Source: Pseudomonadota bacterium
Lineage (GTDB): Archaea > Thermoplasmatota > SW-10-69-26 > JACQPN01 > JAJPHT01
Direction of reading: 5' to 3'
Assembly: GCA_021325135.1 (NCBI GenBank)
Contig: JAJPHT010000039.1
Location: 99,493-163,492, forward strand
Length of the DNA stretch: 64,000 nt
Under the pieces are notes generated by a model that made no database searches, was not told the origin of the DNA, and saw nothing but the letters and a program-made list of their open reading frames with translations. How positions within the stretch are numbered: position 1 is the stretch's first letter; the number at the start of each line of letters is the position of its first letter. Shown here one piece after another: positions 1 to 9,236 of the stretch. The translations under genes were made by a program, and so were the position numbers.

Positions 1-114
1 CTCGTGGGGCACCACGTCGGCGTGCTGGAGCGGCGCGGCCTCCTCGTCGTCACGACCGCGGGAGCGGGCCGCCGCCTCGTCGCGAGGCCGCAGGCCCCCG
101 GCGCCGCCGCTTGA
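1..114 (+). CDS. C-terminal end of a winged-helix DNA-binding regulator (partial)
   Basis: The frame is open from base 1 and stops at 112-114, giving 37 residues. The visible part, GVLERRGLLVVTTAGAGRR, has the recognition-helix end and beta-wing pattern of MarR/ArsR-like winged-helix regulators (hydrophobic helix, then a Gly-rich turn between two short strands and basic residues). The rest lies outside the window, so the exact family and any sensor domain cannot be judged. It is followed 37 bases later by the TraB-family gene on the same strand. Confidence 0.5.
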   Translation, partial: LVGHHVGVLERRGLLVVTTAGAGRRLVARPQAPGAAA

Positions 115-151
115 GGAAACGTCCAAGACGGAGGCGCCCGTTGGGCGGGCC

Positions 152-889
152 GTGATCACGCTCATCGGGACCGGCCACGTCTTCGACATCGGGGCCCGCG
201 TCCGCGAGGAGGTCCGCCGCCGCGCGCCCCACGTCGTCGCGGTGGAGCTGGACCCGCCGCGCTACCACGCGCTGCGCAGCAAGGCGAAGGACCGCAAGGG
301 CACGCCCTTCTTCTACCGCATGCTGGCCGACTTCCAGACGCGCGTGGCCAACGAGTACGGCGTCGAGGCGGGCGACGAGATGCTGGCGGCCGCCTCCGAG
401 GCGCAGGCGCTTGGCGTCCCCCTGGCGCTCATCGACGCCGACGCGCAGCGCACCTTCCAGCGCCTCCTCTCCGAGATGCGCTTCGGCGAGAAGATGCGCC
501 TCGCGGGCAGCGCCGTCGTGGGCGTCCTGCTGCCGGGCAAGAGCGTCGAGAAGCAGGTCAGCGAGATGCAGGAGGACTACGCCGCGTACTTCGAGGAGAT
601 GGGCAAGCGTTTCCCCACGCTGAAGCGCGTGCTCCTCGACGAGCGCAACGAGCACATGGCGCGCGCGCTCGCGGAGATCGCGAAGACCAACGAGCGCGTC
701 GTCGCCGTCGTGGGCGACGGGCACGTGGACGGCATGCTCGCCATCCTGCGCGCGCAGAACGCGGAGGTCGAGGTCGTGCGCCTCAAGGACCTCCGCGCGA
801 AGGCCGCGGCGCCCACCGGCACCGCGCAGGCGACCGTCTCCTTCGACGTGCCTTCGGCGCCGCCGCCGGAGAAGGGGCCTCCGCCTTAG
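152..889 (+). CDS. TraB/PrgY family protein
   Basis: A 245-residue protein of the TraB/PrgY/GumN family, whose members are proposed metal-dependent proteases or pheromone-shutdown factors; the role in archaea is not established. Family motifs are in order: GTGHV (residues 6-10), VELDPPRY (31-38), DERNEHMA (163-170) and GDGHVDG (188-194), which carry the conserved acidic and histidine residues. A hydrophobic stretch near 117-130 is too short to be a clear membrane anchor, whereas many family members end in membrane helices; here the protein ends in an Ala/Pro-rich tail. The start is a GTG. Its stop is interlocked with that of the convergent toxin gene (TTAG at 886-889). Confidence 0.85.
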   Translation: MITLIGTGHVFDIGARVREEVRRRAPHVVAVELDPPRYHALRSKAKDRKGTPFFYRMLADFQTRVANEYGVEAGDEMLAAASEAQALGVPLALIDADAQRTFQRLLSEMRFGEKMRLAGSAVVGVLLPGKSVEKQVSEMQEDYAAYFEEMGKRFPTLKRVLLDERNEHMARALAEIAKTNERVVAVVGDGHVDGMLAILRAQNAEVEVVRLKDLRAKAAAPTGTAQATVSFDVPSAPPPEKGPPP

Positions 890-1335
890 GCCTCCTCCTC
901 TACGAGGAGCCGCGACGCGTCGAGCAGCCGCCACGCGCGATCGGCGCCAAGCTCCTTCGCAGCGGCGCGGTGCAGGCGCGCGTCTTCCGTCACGAGGATG
1001 GCCTCCTCCGCGAGCGCGAGGGAGAGGTACGCCGCGTCGTAGGCGGAGAGGCGATGCGCGTGCGCCAGCCGCGCGCAGTCCGCCAGCAGCGCGGCGGACG
1101 GCCCCACCTGCTCGACGCCCTCCAGCAGCGCCTCCACGAGGGCGTGGCGCGCCGCGACGTCGGCGCCGAAGGCGGAGGGGCGCTTCACGTGGACGACGTT
1201 GGCCAGCTCCCACGAGAGGAGCGCGGGCGCGATCAGGTCGGCGTGCGCCGCCAGCGCCTCGCCCGCCTCGGCGAGGTCCTCGCGCCCCGGCTCCGCGGTG
1301 GCGAGGAGCGCGCTCGCGTCCACCACGGCCCTCAA
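886..1335 (-). CDS. vapC: VapC-like PIN-domain toxin
   Basis: A 149-residue PIN-domain protein, predicted to be a Mg-dependent endoribonuclease of a type II toxin-antitoxin pair. The acidic PIN residues are present: Asp6 in VVDASALL, Glu43 in SWELANVV, Asp100 in SAYDAAYLSLA and Asp118 in the TED motif. The start is a TTG whose bases overlap the stop of the upstream antitoxin gene (TTGA), the usual sign of translational coupling in such pairs. The target RNA cannot be told from sequence. It converges on the TraB gene with a 4-base stop overlap. Confidence 0.88.
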   Translation of the reverse strand: MRAVVDASALLATAEPGREDLAEAGEALAAHADLIAPALLSWELANVVHVKRPSAFGADVAARHALVEALLEGVEQVGPSAALLADCARLAHAHRLSAYDAAYLSLALAEEAILVTEDARLHRAAAKELGADRAWRLLDASRLLVEEEA

Positions 1336-1544
1336 TGCTCGTCACGGTCCTTCCGGACCAGGCGCGCGTAGCCGCCCTTCACCGGCTTGCGCGCCAGCGA
1401 GGCGACCTTGGCGCGCTTCTGCGACGCGCGCAGGCGCCGCACCTCGGCCTCGAACGCGCGCTTCGCCAGGAGGTTGGGGTTGATGCCGAGCTTCTCGACG
1501 TAGGCCACCACGTCGTCGTCCTCCCGGAACTGCACACGGACCAC
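1332..1544 (-). CDS. Antitoxin of the VapC pair (VapB/CcdA-like)
   Basis: A basic 70-residue protein immediately upstream of, and overlapping by four bases, the PIN-domain toxin. The stretch after VRVQFREDDDVVAYVEKLG resembles a short beta strand followed by helices, as in ribbon-helix-helix antitoxins, and the C-terminal half is rich in Lys/Arg. The GTG at 1544 is chosen because translation upstream of it runs through a palindromic promoter region; a GTG three codons further in is an alternative. Antitoxin identity comes mainly from position and size, so the exact family is uncertain. Confidence 0.65.
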   Translation of the reverse strand: MVRVQFREDDDVVAYVEKLGINPNLLAKRAFEAEVRRLRASQKRAKVASLARKPVKGGYARLVRKDRDEH

Positions 1545-1551
1545 GCAGGGA

Positions 1552-1570
1552 GTATCCGGGGGGTGGATAC
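1552..1570. promoter_or_regulatory. Palindromic operator candidate of the toxin-antitoxin pair
   Basis: A perfect 6-base inverted repeat, GTATCC (1552-1557) and GGATAC (1565-1570), separated by seven bases. It lies 8-26 bases upstream of the antitoxin GTG. Antitoxins of this type commonly bind a palindrome over their own promoter, so this is the obvious autoregulatory site. The function is inferred; only the symmetry and position are seen. Confidence 0.5.
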
Positions 1571-1678
1571 ATGAAGGTTCTCCGGGAATCACCGCGCGTT
1601 GCGCCCTTCTCGTCCATCCCCGAGGCCCCACCAGCGTTGGTTCGGGGGTCCGCTGGTCCGGTGGTTTGGCGGGGGGCA

Positions 1679-1702
1679 GGGGGCGGAGCCCCCAGCAAAA
1701 AA
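1679..1702 (-). terminator. Terminator region downstream of cbf5
   Basis: Just past the cbf5 stop the transcribed strand carries a T6 run (1697-1702) and then a GC hairpin (GGGGGC, loop GGA, GCCCCC at 1679-1693). Archaeal polymerase terminates at U-runs, so the T-run alone could suffice. The hairpin resembles the core of the intergenic repeats at 29.7, 35.3 and 50.0 kb. Confidence 0.45.
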
Positions 1703-1710
1703 GGCCAGGA

Positions 1711-2685
1711 TCACTCAGGCTGCGTCGTCTTCGCCTCGCCCCAGCGCCTCGGGTACGTCCCGGGGCGCATGACGACGCGCTCGGTCTTCAGCACGATGCC
1801 CGACTCGCGCTTCTGCGCGTCGGCGGCCGCCATCTTCGCGCGGCCCACGGCGACGAGCTCGCCCTTGAGCGTGAAGGCCGCGGCGAGGTCGCCTTCCTTG
1901 AGCGACTCGTGGACCTCGACGAGGCCGGGGAGCGCCAGGTCCGCGCCATGGCAGAGCGCGTCCACCGCGGAGTCGCGGATGACGAGGCGCGGCAGGTGCC
2001 CGACAAGCTCCTCCACGGGGCGCACGACCTCGCGCAGCCACGACTCGTCGCCCGTCTCCTTCCAGTGCTCCCAGGCGTCCTTCACGTCGTGGAGCGTGAC
2101 GCTGGTGGCCTCGGTGAAGGGGCCGGTGACGCTGCGGCGAAGCTCGCGCATGTGGCCGCCGGGGCCCAGCACGGTGCCCACGTCGGTGCAGAGCTTGCGG
2201 ATGTAGGTGCCCGCCTCGCACGAGACGCGGAAGAGGGCGAGGCGGTTCGTCGTCTCCATGACGTCCAGCGAGTAGATCTCGCGCACGCGAAGCTCGCGCT
2301 TCACCGCGCTCTTGAGCGGGGGGACCTGGTAGATGGGGCCCTGGAAGAGCGCCAGCGTCTCGCGGATGCGCTCGGGCTTGGCCTCGCGGTGCGTCTCCAG
2401 GACGCAGACGTACTCCTTGGGGCTCTCCAGGAGGGCGCGCACGATGCGCGTGGCGTCCTCCAGCGCGACGGGCAGGACGCCCGTGACGTTGGGGTCCAGC
2501 GTGCCGCCGTGGCCCGCCTTCTTGAGCCCCATGGCGGCCTTCAGCCAGGCGACCACCTGGTGCGAGGTGGGCCCGCTGGGCTTGTCGAGGTTGATCACGC
2601 CCAGCCGGACGTGATCCTCGATGGCGCGCTCGCTGGGCCTCTTCCCGTAGGCGGGATCGGTGTCGGCCCGGGCGCGGACGAGCAT
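1711..2685 (-). CDS. cbf5: Cbf5, tRNA/rRNA pseudouridine synthase
   Basis: Archaeal TruB-type pseudouridine synthase of 324 residues, the catalytic subunit of the H/ACA guide RNP that also makes tRNA Psi55. The catalytic Asp64 sits in GHGGTLDPNVTGVLPVAL (residues 58-75), and the Tyr and Arg/Lys motifs of the TruB fold follow (YIRKLCTDVG around 168). The C-terminal 90 residues form a PUA RNA-binding domain ending in a Gly-rich strand (GELVAVGRAKM). Length and domain order match archaeal Cbf5, which lacks the eukaryotic KKE tail. The start is ATG. It is probably monocistronic: the neighbours are a toxin pair behind and an SRPBCC protein ahead, 42 bases away. Confidence 0.95.
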   Translation of the reverse strand: MLVRARADTDPAYGKRPSERAIEDHVRLGVINLDKPSGPTSHQVVAWLKAAMGLKKAGHGGTLDPNVTGVLPVALEDATRIVRALLESPKEYVCVLETHREAKPERIRETLALFQGPIYQVPPLKSAVKRELRVREIYSLDVMETTNRLALFRVSCEAGTYIRKLCTDVGTVLGPGGHMRELRRSVTGPFTEATSVTLHDVKDAWEHWKETGDESWLREVVRPVEELVGHLPRLVIRDSAVDALCHGADLALPGLVEVHESLKEGDLAAAFTLKGELVAVGRAKMAAADAQKRESGIVLKTERVVMRPGTYPRRWGEAKTTQPE

Positions 2686-2727
2686 CGCGGCGGCGAGAGG
2701 GGGCTTCCCACTTGAGGGCTTCGGGCG

Positions 2728-3162
2728 TCACGCGGGCGCTTCCGCCGCCCTCGCGAGGCCCTGGAGGTCGGCCTCCAGCTCCCTCTCCAGCCCGGCCGCG
2801 ACCACGGGGCCCATCACCTTCTGGAGCCCCTTCAGCTCGTACTCGGCGAACGCCACGACGCGCGTCCCGCCCTGCGCCGGGTGAAGCTCGTAGCCCCCCT
2901 TGGCGGCGGGCTCGCCGTTGCGCCGAACGTCCATCTCCAGGAGGCGCGGCGCGTCGAGGCGCGTCACGGTGGACTCGTAGCGGCTGCGGCTCCCCGGCGC
3001 GGTGCGCCGCGAGACGACGCGGGCGCCCACCTGCAGCGGCTCGTGGGTGGGCTCCTCCTTCATGCTCTGGAGCCAGCGCGCCCTCTGGGCGGGGTCGGTG
3101 AGGAGGGTCCAGACCCGCTCGGGGGGCGCGCGGATGGTCCGCTCGCGGCTGAGCCGGGGCAC
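2728..3162 (-). CDS. SRPBCC-domain (START/polyketide-cyclase-like) protein
   Basis: A 144-residue protein with the SRPBCC pattern: an N-terminal strand and helix (RTIRAPPERVWTLLTD), a Trp-containing second helix (ARWLQSM), alternating strands, and a long C-terminal helix. Such proteins bind hydrophobic ligands in a helix-grip cavity; the ligand here is unknown. The GTG at 3162 is chosen because the fold begins a few residues later; upstream codons give an unstructured Arg/Pro-rich leader that overlaps the promoter of the divergent gene at 3251. A second SRPBCC gene lies at 6414-6866. Confidence 0.75.
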   Translation of the reverse strand: MPRLSRERTIRAPPERVWTLLTDPAQRARWLQSMKEEPTHEPLQVGARVVSRRTAPGSRSRYESTVTRLDAPRLLEMDVRRNGEPAAKGGYELHPAQGGTRVVAFAEYELKGLQKVMGPVVAAGLERELEADLQGLARAAEAPA

Positions 3163-3250
3163 GGGCGCCCAACCGCCCGGGCTCGCATGGACCTTCTCCC
3201 CTGGTCCTGAACCACAGCGCTCAAATGCTCTCCAAGCGACCGCTCTGCCG

Positions 3251-3472
3251 ATGCTCGCGTTGGAGCCCACCGGCGAGATGGCCCTGCCCCTTGGAGGCGT
3301 CCGGCTCCTTGGCATCGAGGCCACGCGCCGCACCCACTGGCACGCGATGCGCCACGTCTTCGACCTCGGCGAGGACGCGGGCCTGCACGTGGAGGTGGGC
3401 CCCTTCGGCGACGTGCTCGCCTTCGCCGTGGCCTACGACCACGCGGGCGACGAGCTTCTCACGGCGCTCTAG
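3251..3472 (+). CDS. Small hypothetical protein
   Basis: A 73-residue acidic protein beginning MLALEPTGEMALPLGG. It contains no Cys, no membrane segment and no motif I recognise; predicted content is mixed alpha/beta with a His-rich patch (RRTHWHAMRHVFDLG). It is accepted as real because it fills the gap between divergent and convergent neighbours and because its stop is interlocked as CTAG (3469-3472) with the convergent gene, a pattern repeated at several real gene ends in this window. Confidence 0.55.
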   Translation: MLALEPTGEMALPLGGVRLLGIEATRRTHWHAMRHVFDLGEDAGLHVEVGPFGDVLAFAVAYDHAGDELLTAL

Positions 3473-4440
3473 CCGAACCCGCCCACGTAGCCCCCGGAGC
3501 TTGGCTCGGGCACCAGCACGCCGAACCCGCCCGCCGCGTTGCGGCGGAAGCCGCGGAAGGAGGGGTCGGTGGTGGTCGTGAAGGGCGTCTTGCGCAGCTT
3601 GACCTCGGCCGTCCGCAGCGGGCCCAGCCCCCAGCCGTCGGTGCGCGCCTCGGCGAACGCGACCGTCATGCGCTTGGCGAGGGCCACCAGGTACGGGTTC
3701 GCGTCGTCCATGTCCTCCGGCGCCTCAGGCGGGGCGTCGGGGCGCCGCGGCGGGTGCACGTAGACGACGCGCTCGATGCCGCTCTTCGCCAGCAGGGCCG
3801 CGCTGGGGAGGTCGCTGTCCAGGAGGAAGTAGCGGTTGTCGAAGTCGCGCGGCTGGGGCATGCGCGTGCCCAGGCGCCACGCGTCGAGCATGATGGCGGG
3901 GGGCGTGACGCCCTCGATGCGGTCCCTCGCGTCGCGCGCCCACGAGGCGTAGGCGAGGAGCGCGCCCAGCGCGGCCTTCGCGTCGCCCACCTCCGCCTGG
4001 TGGGGCCAGTTGTTGAACGTCGCGACGGGCTGCATCTTCGCGCGCTGGGCCAGGAGCGCGCCGTAGGCCACCGAGAGGGCGCCCGGAAGCTCCAGGAGGA
4101 CGGCCGTGCGCCCGTCGATCCACTCGGGAAGCTCGCGCGGCGCGGAGGCGATGTCAAAGCCGGGCGGGACCCACGGCCCCACCGCGTCGTGGTGCAGGCT
4201 GTCGAGGGCCGCGAAGAGGGTGGGGCGCTGGAAGGCGGACCAGGGCGAGGCGTCGGGCGGGGCCCATGCGGCGTGGAGCGCGGCGGGGTCGAGGAGCTTC
4301 CTCCAGTCGGCCTCGCCCATGGCGTCGAGCCCGGTGGGGTCGCCGATGGCGACGGGGCCCAGGCTGGGCGCGCGGCGCATGGAGCCCAACCGCGCGAGCG
4401 TCTCAAACGGCTTCCAGAACGGTGAGTACGTTGGCGGCAT
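3469..4440 (-). CDS. Unknown protein of the DUF350 / ATP-grasp cluster, Gly/Phe-rich C-terminus
   Basis: A soluble protein of about 320 residues that I do not recognise. It has no signal peptide or membrane helix. A conserved-looking core includes TFNNWPHQAEVGDAKAALGA and FDNRYFLLDSDLPS. The last 40 residues change character: the sequence FRGFRRNAAGGFGVLVPEPSS is followed by a final Gly/Tyr/Phe tail ending GGFG. It is the last gene of a tight same-strand set with an ATP-grasp enzyme (overlap 38 bases with the ATG at 4440) and a DUF350 membrane protein. An internal ATG at 4381 would remove the overlap. The tail could be a modification site for the ATP-grasp ligase, which is speculative. Confidence 0.7.
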   Translation of the reverse strand: MPPTYSPFWKPFETLARLGSMRRAPSLGPVAIGDPTGLDAMGEADWRKLLDPAALHAAWAPPDASPWSAFQRPTLFAALDSLHHDAVGPWVPPGFDIASAPRELPEWIDGRTAVLLELPGALSVAYGALLAQRAKMQPVATFNNWPHQAEVGDAKAALGALLAYASWARDARDRIEGVTPPAIMLDAWRLGTRMPQPRDFDNRYFLLDSDLPSAALLAKSGIERVVYVHPPRRPDAPPEAPEDMDDANPYLVALAKRMTVAFAEARTDGWGLGPLRTAEVKLRKTPFTTTTDPSFRGFRRNAAGGFGVLVPEPSSGGYVGGFG

Positions 4441-5554
4441 CGTATCGCACCACGTGTTGCTCGGAGATCCTGCTGTAGCAGCCGGCGAACCGGCCGTTGA
4501 CGACGTAGGCGCCCACGCAGGGCGTCGCGCTGCGGCCCTCGCCCGTCTCGACGCGCAGCGGCCGGAACCGCTCCTGGAGGACGGTGGGCTGCGGACGGCG
4601 CAGGGCGCCCGCGAGGGCCTTCTCCCAGGCCTTCGGCGTCTCGTCCGCGCCCAGCACCACGCCCTCGCCCATGCGGCCGAAGCACGGCTTGAGGACCCAG
4701 CGCTCGCGCTCGGCCGCGGCCTCGCGGGCAAGCTCGGGCGTGAGGAGCCTCGTCTCGGGGATCGCGGGGTGGTCGAGCAGCGCGAAGGCGGCCTTGCTCT
4801 GCGTCCAGAGCGTCGCGAAGGGGTTGACGACGCGCAGGCCCGCCTCCAGCGCGGCGGCCCACGCGTCGAGGTTCGGCAGCGCGGGGAACCACTCGCCGGG
4901 GAAGAAGCGGTAGATGATATCAACGGGCTCGCCCGCGAGGGTGGTCCGCCCCTCCGCATGCTCCAGGTGCGCGGGAGAGGCGAGCACTGTCTCGAAGCCG
5001 TGCATCTCCAGGAGGTCCGCCAGGAGGCGCACCACCTGCATGTCCTCGGCGTAGGCCGTGGCGTAGACCATGCCGATGCGGCGCGCGCCGGCGAAGAGCC
5101 GCGCCAGCGCGTCGGGCAGGTCGCCGGGCGGCTCCATGCCCTTCTCCACGGCGTCCGCGAAGAGCGCGGGCAGCCCCAGGGCGTCGTTGTAGCCGCCGGG
5201 CACGTCGTCGTTGCACTCCGACGCGCGCCACCCTTCGGCGGTGAGGAAGAGGTCGACACGCGTGACGCGGGGGCCGCCGCCGCGGGCGAGGGGCACGACC
5301 TCCGGGGGCACGCCCAGGGCGCGCGTCCTCTCGGGGTCGCGGGGCCACGACTCCAACGCCTTCGTGGTCAGCGCGTCGATCTCCTCGGCGGCGCGCGCGA
5401 GGCCCGCGTGCTCCTCCGCGGTGAGCGCGAGGGCGCCCCGCGCGACGGTGGCGCGGCCGCGGACGTGCGTGTCCCACTTGCGGAACGTCCAGCGCAGGGT
5501 CTGGAGCCGCGCGTCCATCGCGGCCTGGGGGAGCGCGAAGGGGACGTATCTCAT
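4403..5554 (-). CDS. Glutathionylspermidine-synthase-like ATP-grasp enzyme (YjfC/YgiC type)
   Basis: A 383-residue protein with the preATP-grasp and ATP-grasp layout of the glutathionylspermidine synthase C-terminal domain. Visible motifs: NDDVPGGYND (115-124), YRFFPGEW (215-222), NPFATLWTQSKA (244-255) and the phosphate-binding KPCFGRMGEGV (289-299), then VLQERF and a closing GAYVVNG strand. The amidase half of the E. coli enzyme is absent, as in YjfC and YgiC. The family forms an amide bond between a C-terminal carboxylate and an amine such as spermidine; the substrate here is unknown. DUF350 proteins are encoded next to this family in many bacteria, and that link is preserved here (gap of 4 bases). 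Confidence 0.82.
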   Translation of the reverse strand: MRYVPFALPQAAMDARLQTLRWTFRKWDTHVRGRATVARGALALTAEEHAGLARAAEEIDALTTKALESWPRDPERTRALGVPPEVVPLARGGGPRVTRVDLFLTAEGWRASECNDDVPGGYNDALGLPALFADAVEKGMEPPGDLPDALARLFAGARRIGMVYATAYAEDMQVVRLLADLLEMHGFETVLASPAHLEHAEGRTTLAGEPVDIIYRFFPGEWFPALPNLDAWAAALEAGLRVVNPFATLWTQSKAAFALLDHPAIPETRLLTPELAREAAAERERWVLKPCFGRMGEGVVLGADETPKAWEKALAGALRRPQPTVLQERFRPLRVETGEGRSATPCVGAYVVNGRFAGCYSRISEQHVVRYDAANVLTVLEAV

Positions 5555-5558
5555 GGTC

Positions 5559-6317
5559 TCACGTCAGGAAATAGTAGAGAAGGCCGCCCGCGACGAGGAG
5601 CGCCGCGGCGGCGAGGCGGATGGCGTCCTTGCGCGGGTGGAACCGGGAGTAGGCGCCCGCCAGCGCGGCGACGGGGGCGATGGCCACGATGGGCGCGACG
5701 CGGCGCAGGTAGTCGGGCAGGTCGCGCTCCCAGCCGGTGAAGTCGCCTGCGGCGGCGCGGCCCGCGACGAGGCCCGCCGAGATCGCCACGCCCGCGAGGA
5801 GGATCGCCGCGGAGACGTCGCGCTCCAGCCGCACGTCGTCCTTGAGCTGGCCCAGGCGCCCCACGAGCGCCATGCTGCCGCGAAGCTCCCAGTAGGCGAG
5901 GAAGAAGAACGCGACCACGACCCACCAGCCGGGGCCCTCGCCGGTGAGCGCGCCGCCGAAGGCGAACGCGGTGCCCAGCGCGAAGCCCCCCATGGCGATG
6001 CCCGCCGCGAGGTTGCCGCGCTCCACGACGTCGGCGGGATAGAACATGCCCAGCATGGGCACGCGGAGGCCCGCCACGAGGAGGATCGCAAGGGCGAGGA
6101 AGACGTACATCCAGGTGTAGAAGCCCACGATGTCCGAGGCCGCGCCCGTCTGGAGCACGAACCAGAACCACAGCAGCGCGAAGAGGACGGAGGCGCGCAC
6201 GACGCCCACGCCCGGGTTGTGGTTGCGCAGGAAGAAGGCGTTGGTGGAGAAGGGGAAGACGCGCCAGAGGCCCCAGAGGGTGACCAAGGCGCTGAGGACG
6301 AAGAGGGGCACCTCCAT
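5559..6317 (-). CDS. DUF350-type polytopic membrane protein (YjfL-like)
   Basis: A 252-residue membrane protein with about seven or eight hydrophobic segments. The central block, VVERGNLAAGIAMGGFALG followed by a further small-residue helix, is the DUF350 signature of a helix pair rich in Gly/Ala; an equivalent but weaker second pair follows. It begins with ATG and is followed after 4 bases by the ATP-grasp gene, so the two are surely co-transcribed. DUF350 proteins have no agreed function; the genetic link to glutathionylspermidine-synthase-like enzymes suggests a shared envelope or polyamine-related role. Confidence 0.78.
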   Translation of the reverse strand: MEVPLFVLSALVTLWGLWRVFPFSTNAFFLRNHNPGVGVVRASVLFALLWFWFVLQTGAASDIVGFYTWMYVFLALAILLVAGLRVPMLGMFYPADVVERGNLAAGIAMGGFALGTAFAFGGALTGEGPGWWVVVAFFFLAYWELRGSMALVGRLGQLKDDVRLERDVSAAILLAGVAISAGLVAGRAAAGDFTGWERDLPDYLRRVAPIVAIAPVAALAGAYSRFHPRKDAIRLAAAALLVAGGLLYYFLT

Positions 6318-6413
6318 CGTCCAGCCGATCTCGTAGAGGCTGTAGAACGGATCGGTCAGCGGAACGTCGACCAGCCGGCACTCCCCGCGACGGCGCGAGG
6401 CGCACGCGGGTGG

Positions 6414-6866
6414 TTAACCGTTGCGAGGCGCGGCGGACGCGACCTTGCGGTCCAGGGCCTCGATGTCGCCCTGGGTCTGCTTGGCGATGGTCCCCTTGAC
6501 CATGGGCGTCATGAGGGCCATGAGGCCGGGGAGGCGGAAGTCGATGGCGCACTTGACGCGCGTGCCCGCGCCTTCGGGCGTGAGGGTCCAGGTGGCGACG
6601 CCCGCGGGCTTGCCGTCGCGGTGGATGTCCAGCACGAGCTGGCGGCCCGGCTCGGCCTTGAGCACGGTGCCCTGAACGTCGGCGGGGCGCCCCATGGTGA
6701 CGCGGCGCTGCGTGAACTTCGTCCCCTCCTTCACGGGGCCGGGGGTGACCTGCTTCGAGTCGGAGACGCCGGAGAGCCACGTCTTGGAGCCGTCGAAGTC
6801 CACGAGCGCGGCGTACACGGCGGCGGGGGCGGCATGGACGAGGCCTTCGCGTTCGACGTGGGGCAT
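6414..6866 (-). CDS. SRPBCC-domain protein (CoxG/polyketide-cyclase-like)
   Basis: A 150-residue SRPBCC protein. The first strand and helix (HVEREGLVHAAPAAVYAALV), the loop GSKTWLSGV, the strand TKFTQRRVTMG and the C-terminal helix QTQGDIEALDRKVA fit the helix-grip fold. No catalytic residues can be assigned, so it is best viewed as a lipid or hydrophobic ligand binder. It starts at ATG 6866, with MsrB upstream on the same strand after a 42-base gap, and DUF350 gene downstream on the same strand. Confidence 0.78.
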   Translation of the reverse strand: MPHVEREGLVHAAPAAVYAALVDFDGSKTWLSGVSDSKQVTPGPVKEGTKFTQRRVTMGRPADVQGTVLKAEPGRQLVLDIHRDGKPAGVATWTLTPEGAGTRVKCAIDFRLPGLMALMTPMVKGTIAKQTQGDIEALDRKVASAAPRNG

Positions 6867-6908
6867 GCAGGCGGCACCGCCGGAAGGGGGTTTGAGCTTG
6901 TTCCCGAA

Positions 6909-7295
6909 TCACGGCGCGCGGGGCCGGAACGCCAGCGAGGCCGAGTTGATGCAGTAACGCAGGCCCGTGGGCGCGGGCCCGTCGTCGAAGACGTGCCCCA
7001 GGTGCGCCTCGCACGCGGCGCAGCGCACCTCGGTGCGCTTCATGAAGAGCGTGCGGTCGACGCGCTCCTGGATGCGCGAGCCTTCGGCTGGCTCGAAGAA
7101 GCTGGGCCAGCCCGTGCCCGAGTCGAACTTGGCGCGCGAGTCGAAGAGGGGCGCATCGCAGCAGACGCAGCGGTACTCCCCCTCCGCATGGTGGTTCCAG
7201 TACTCGCCTGTGAAGGGGCGCTCGGTGCCGGCCTCCTGCGTGACGTGGTAGGCCAGGGGGCTGAGGCGGGCGCGGAGGTCGGAGGCGCTCTTCAT
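6909..7295 (-). CDS. msrB: Peptide-methionine (R)-S-oxide reductase MsrB
   Basis: A 128-residue MsrB that reduces methionine-R-sulfoxide in proteins. The Zn site is made by C43/C46 (CVCC) and C92/C95 (CAAC). The catalytic Cys115 lies in [13 protein letters not shown], and the substrate pocket motif [11 protein letters not shown] is at 59-69. The fold starts directly after the ATG at 7295 ([13 protein letters not shown]). The resolving cysteine found in some homologues is not at its usual position, so recycling may use another thiol. It is a single gene, probably a general oxidative-damage repair enzyme. Confidence 0.95.
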   Translation of the reverse strand: MKSASDLRARLSPLAYHVTQEAGTERPFTGEYWNHHAEGEYRCVCCDAPLFDSRAKFDSGTGWPSFFEPAEGSRIQERVDRTLFMKRTEVRCAACEAHLGHVFDDGPAPTGLRYCINSASLAFRPRAP

Positions 7296-7394
7296 GAGGC
7301 TCCCAGGGGCCTCCGGAAGGTGAGGCTTTGCCCAGATTCCCCCGGAAACGATTTCTCCTCCCCGGGGTCTCGGAGAGGCGGGAGGCAACCGCCC

Positions 7395-7940
7395 TTGACC
7401 CGCATCCAGCGTCCCGCCCTTCTCGCCCTTGCCCTGATGGTCCTTTCCCTGCCCGCGGCCGGCGCCGAGTCCCCGACCTCGGGCGCCTGCGACTCGACGG
7501 GCGTGCTCGTCTGCGTCGGCGCGGACGTGGGCGCCTCCGTCGCGTGCGGCCTCGACGCCACCGGCCTCGCGACGTGCTCGTGGACCTACGGCTGGGTGAC
7601 CACCGGCTACAGCCCCGCGCAGCTTCCCGGCCACGAGAACGACACGGTGACGACCCTCGTGCGCATCTGCCCTGGCAACGGCCCCTGCCAGGACGCCACG
7701 ACGGTCGCGACGCACGGCTGCGCCTGGACCCCCGTCGCGGGCTGCGACCACAGCAGCAGCCCGCCGGGCGGCTCGACCACGGCCCAGCTTGCCCTGGGCG
7801 AGTGCCTCACTGTCGAGGTGCAGATGAGCGTGGACGTCGCGGGCGTCGTCGTGGAGGGCGGCCCCGCGCTCGCCCACGCCGCGTTCCACAACGCGGGCGG
7901 CAACGGCGGCGCGGTCTGCCGCGTCGACGACGGACGATAG
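7395..7940 (+). CDS. Secreted Cys-rich protein
   Basis: A 181-residue exported protein. The TTG start gives a classic signal peptide (basic TRIQR, hydrophobic [14 protein letters not shown], cleavage after AAGA). The mature part contains ten Cys residues spaced as probable disulfides and has a beta-rich, Thr/Ser/Gly composition, without a recognised domain. No lipobox or C-terminal anchor is seen, so it is likely released. It lies divergent from msrB and convergent with argG (gap of 6 bases). Confidence 0.65.
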   Translation: MTRIQRPALLALALMVLSLPAAGAESPTSGACDSTGVLVCVGADVGASVACGLDATGLATCSWTYGWVTTGYSPAQLPGHENDTVTTLVRICPGNGPCQDATTVATHGCAWTPVAGCDHSSSPPGGSTTAQLALGECLTVEVQMSVDVAGVVVEGGPALAHAAFHNAGGNGGAVCRVDDGR

Positions 7941-7946
7941 TCCTGC

Positions 7947-9149
<1,203 letters not shown>

Positions 9150-9236
9150 CGGAGCCACTTAGGGGCTGCCGGGGATGAAGGCCTCGCCCCGGGAGCGACA
9201 AAGGGGGACGCGCGCGTCCGGAATCGGACACCTGCG

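Noticed and set aside
1646..1670. Full copy of the 33-bp palindrome near 1.65 kb
   Set aside because: Only a 13-base match to one arm, without the second arm.
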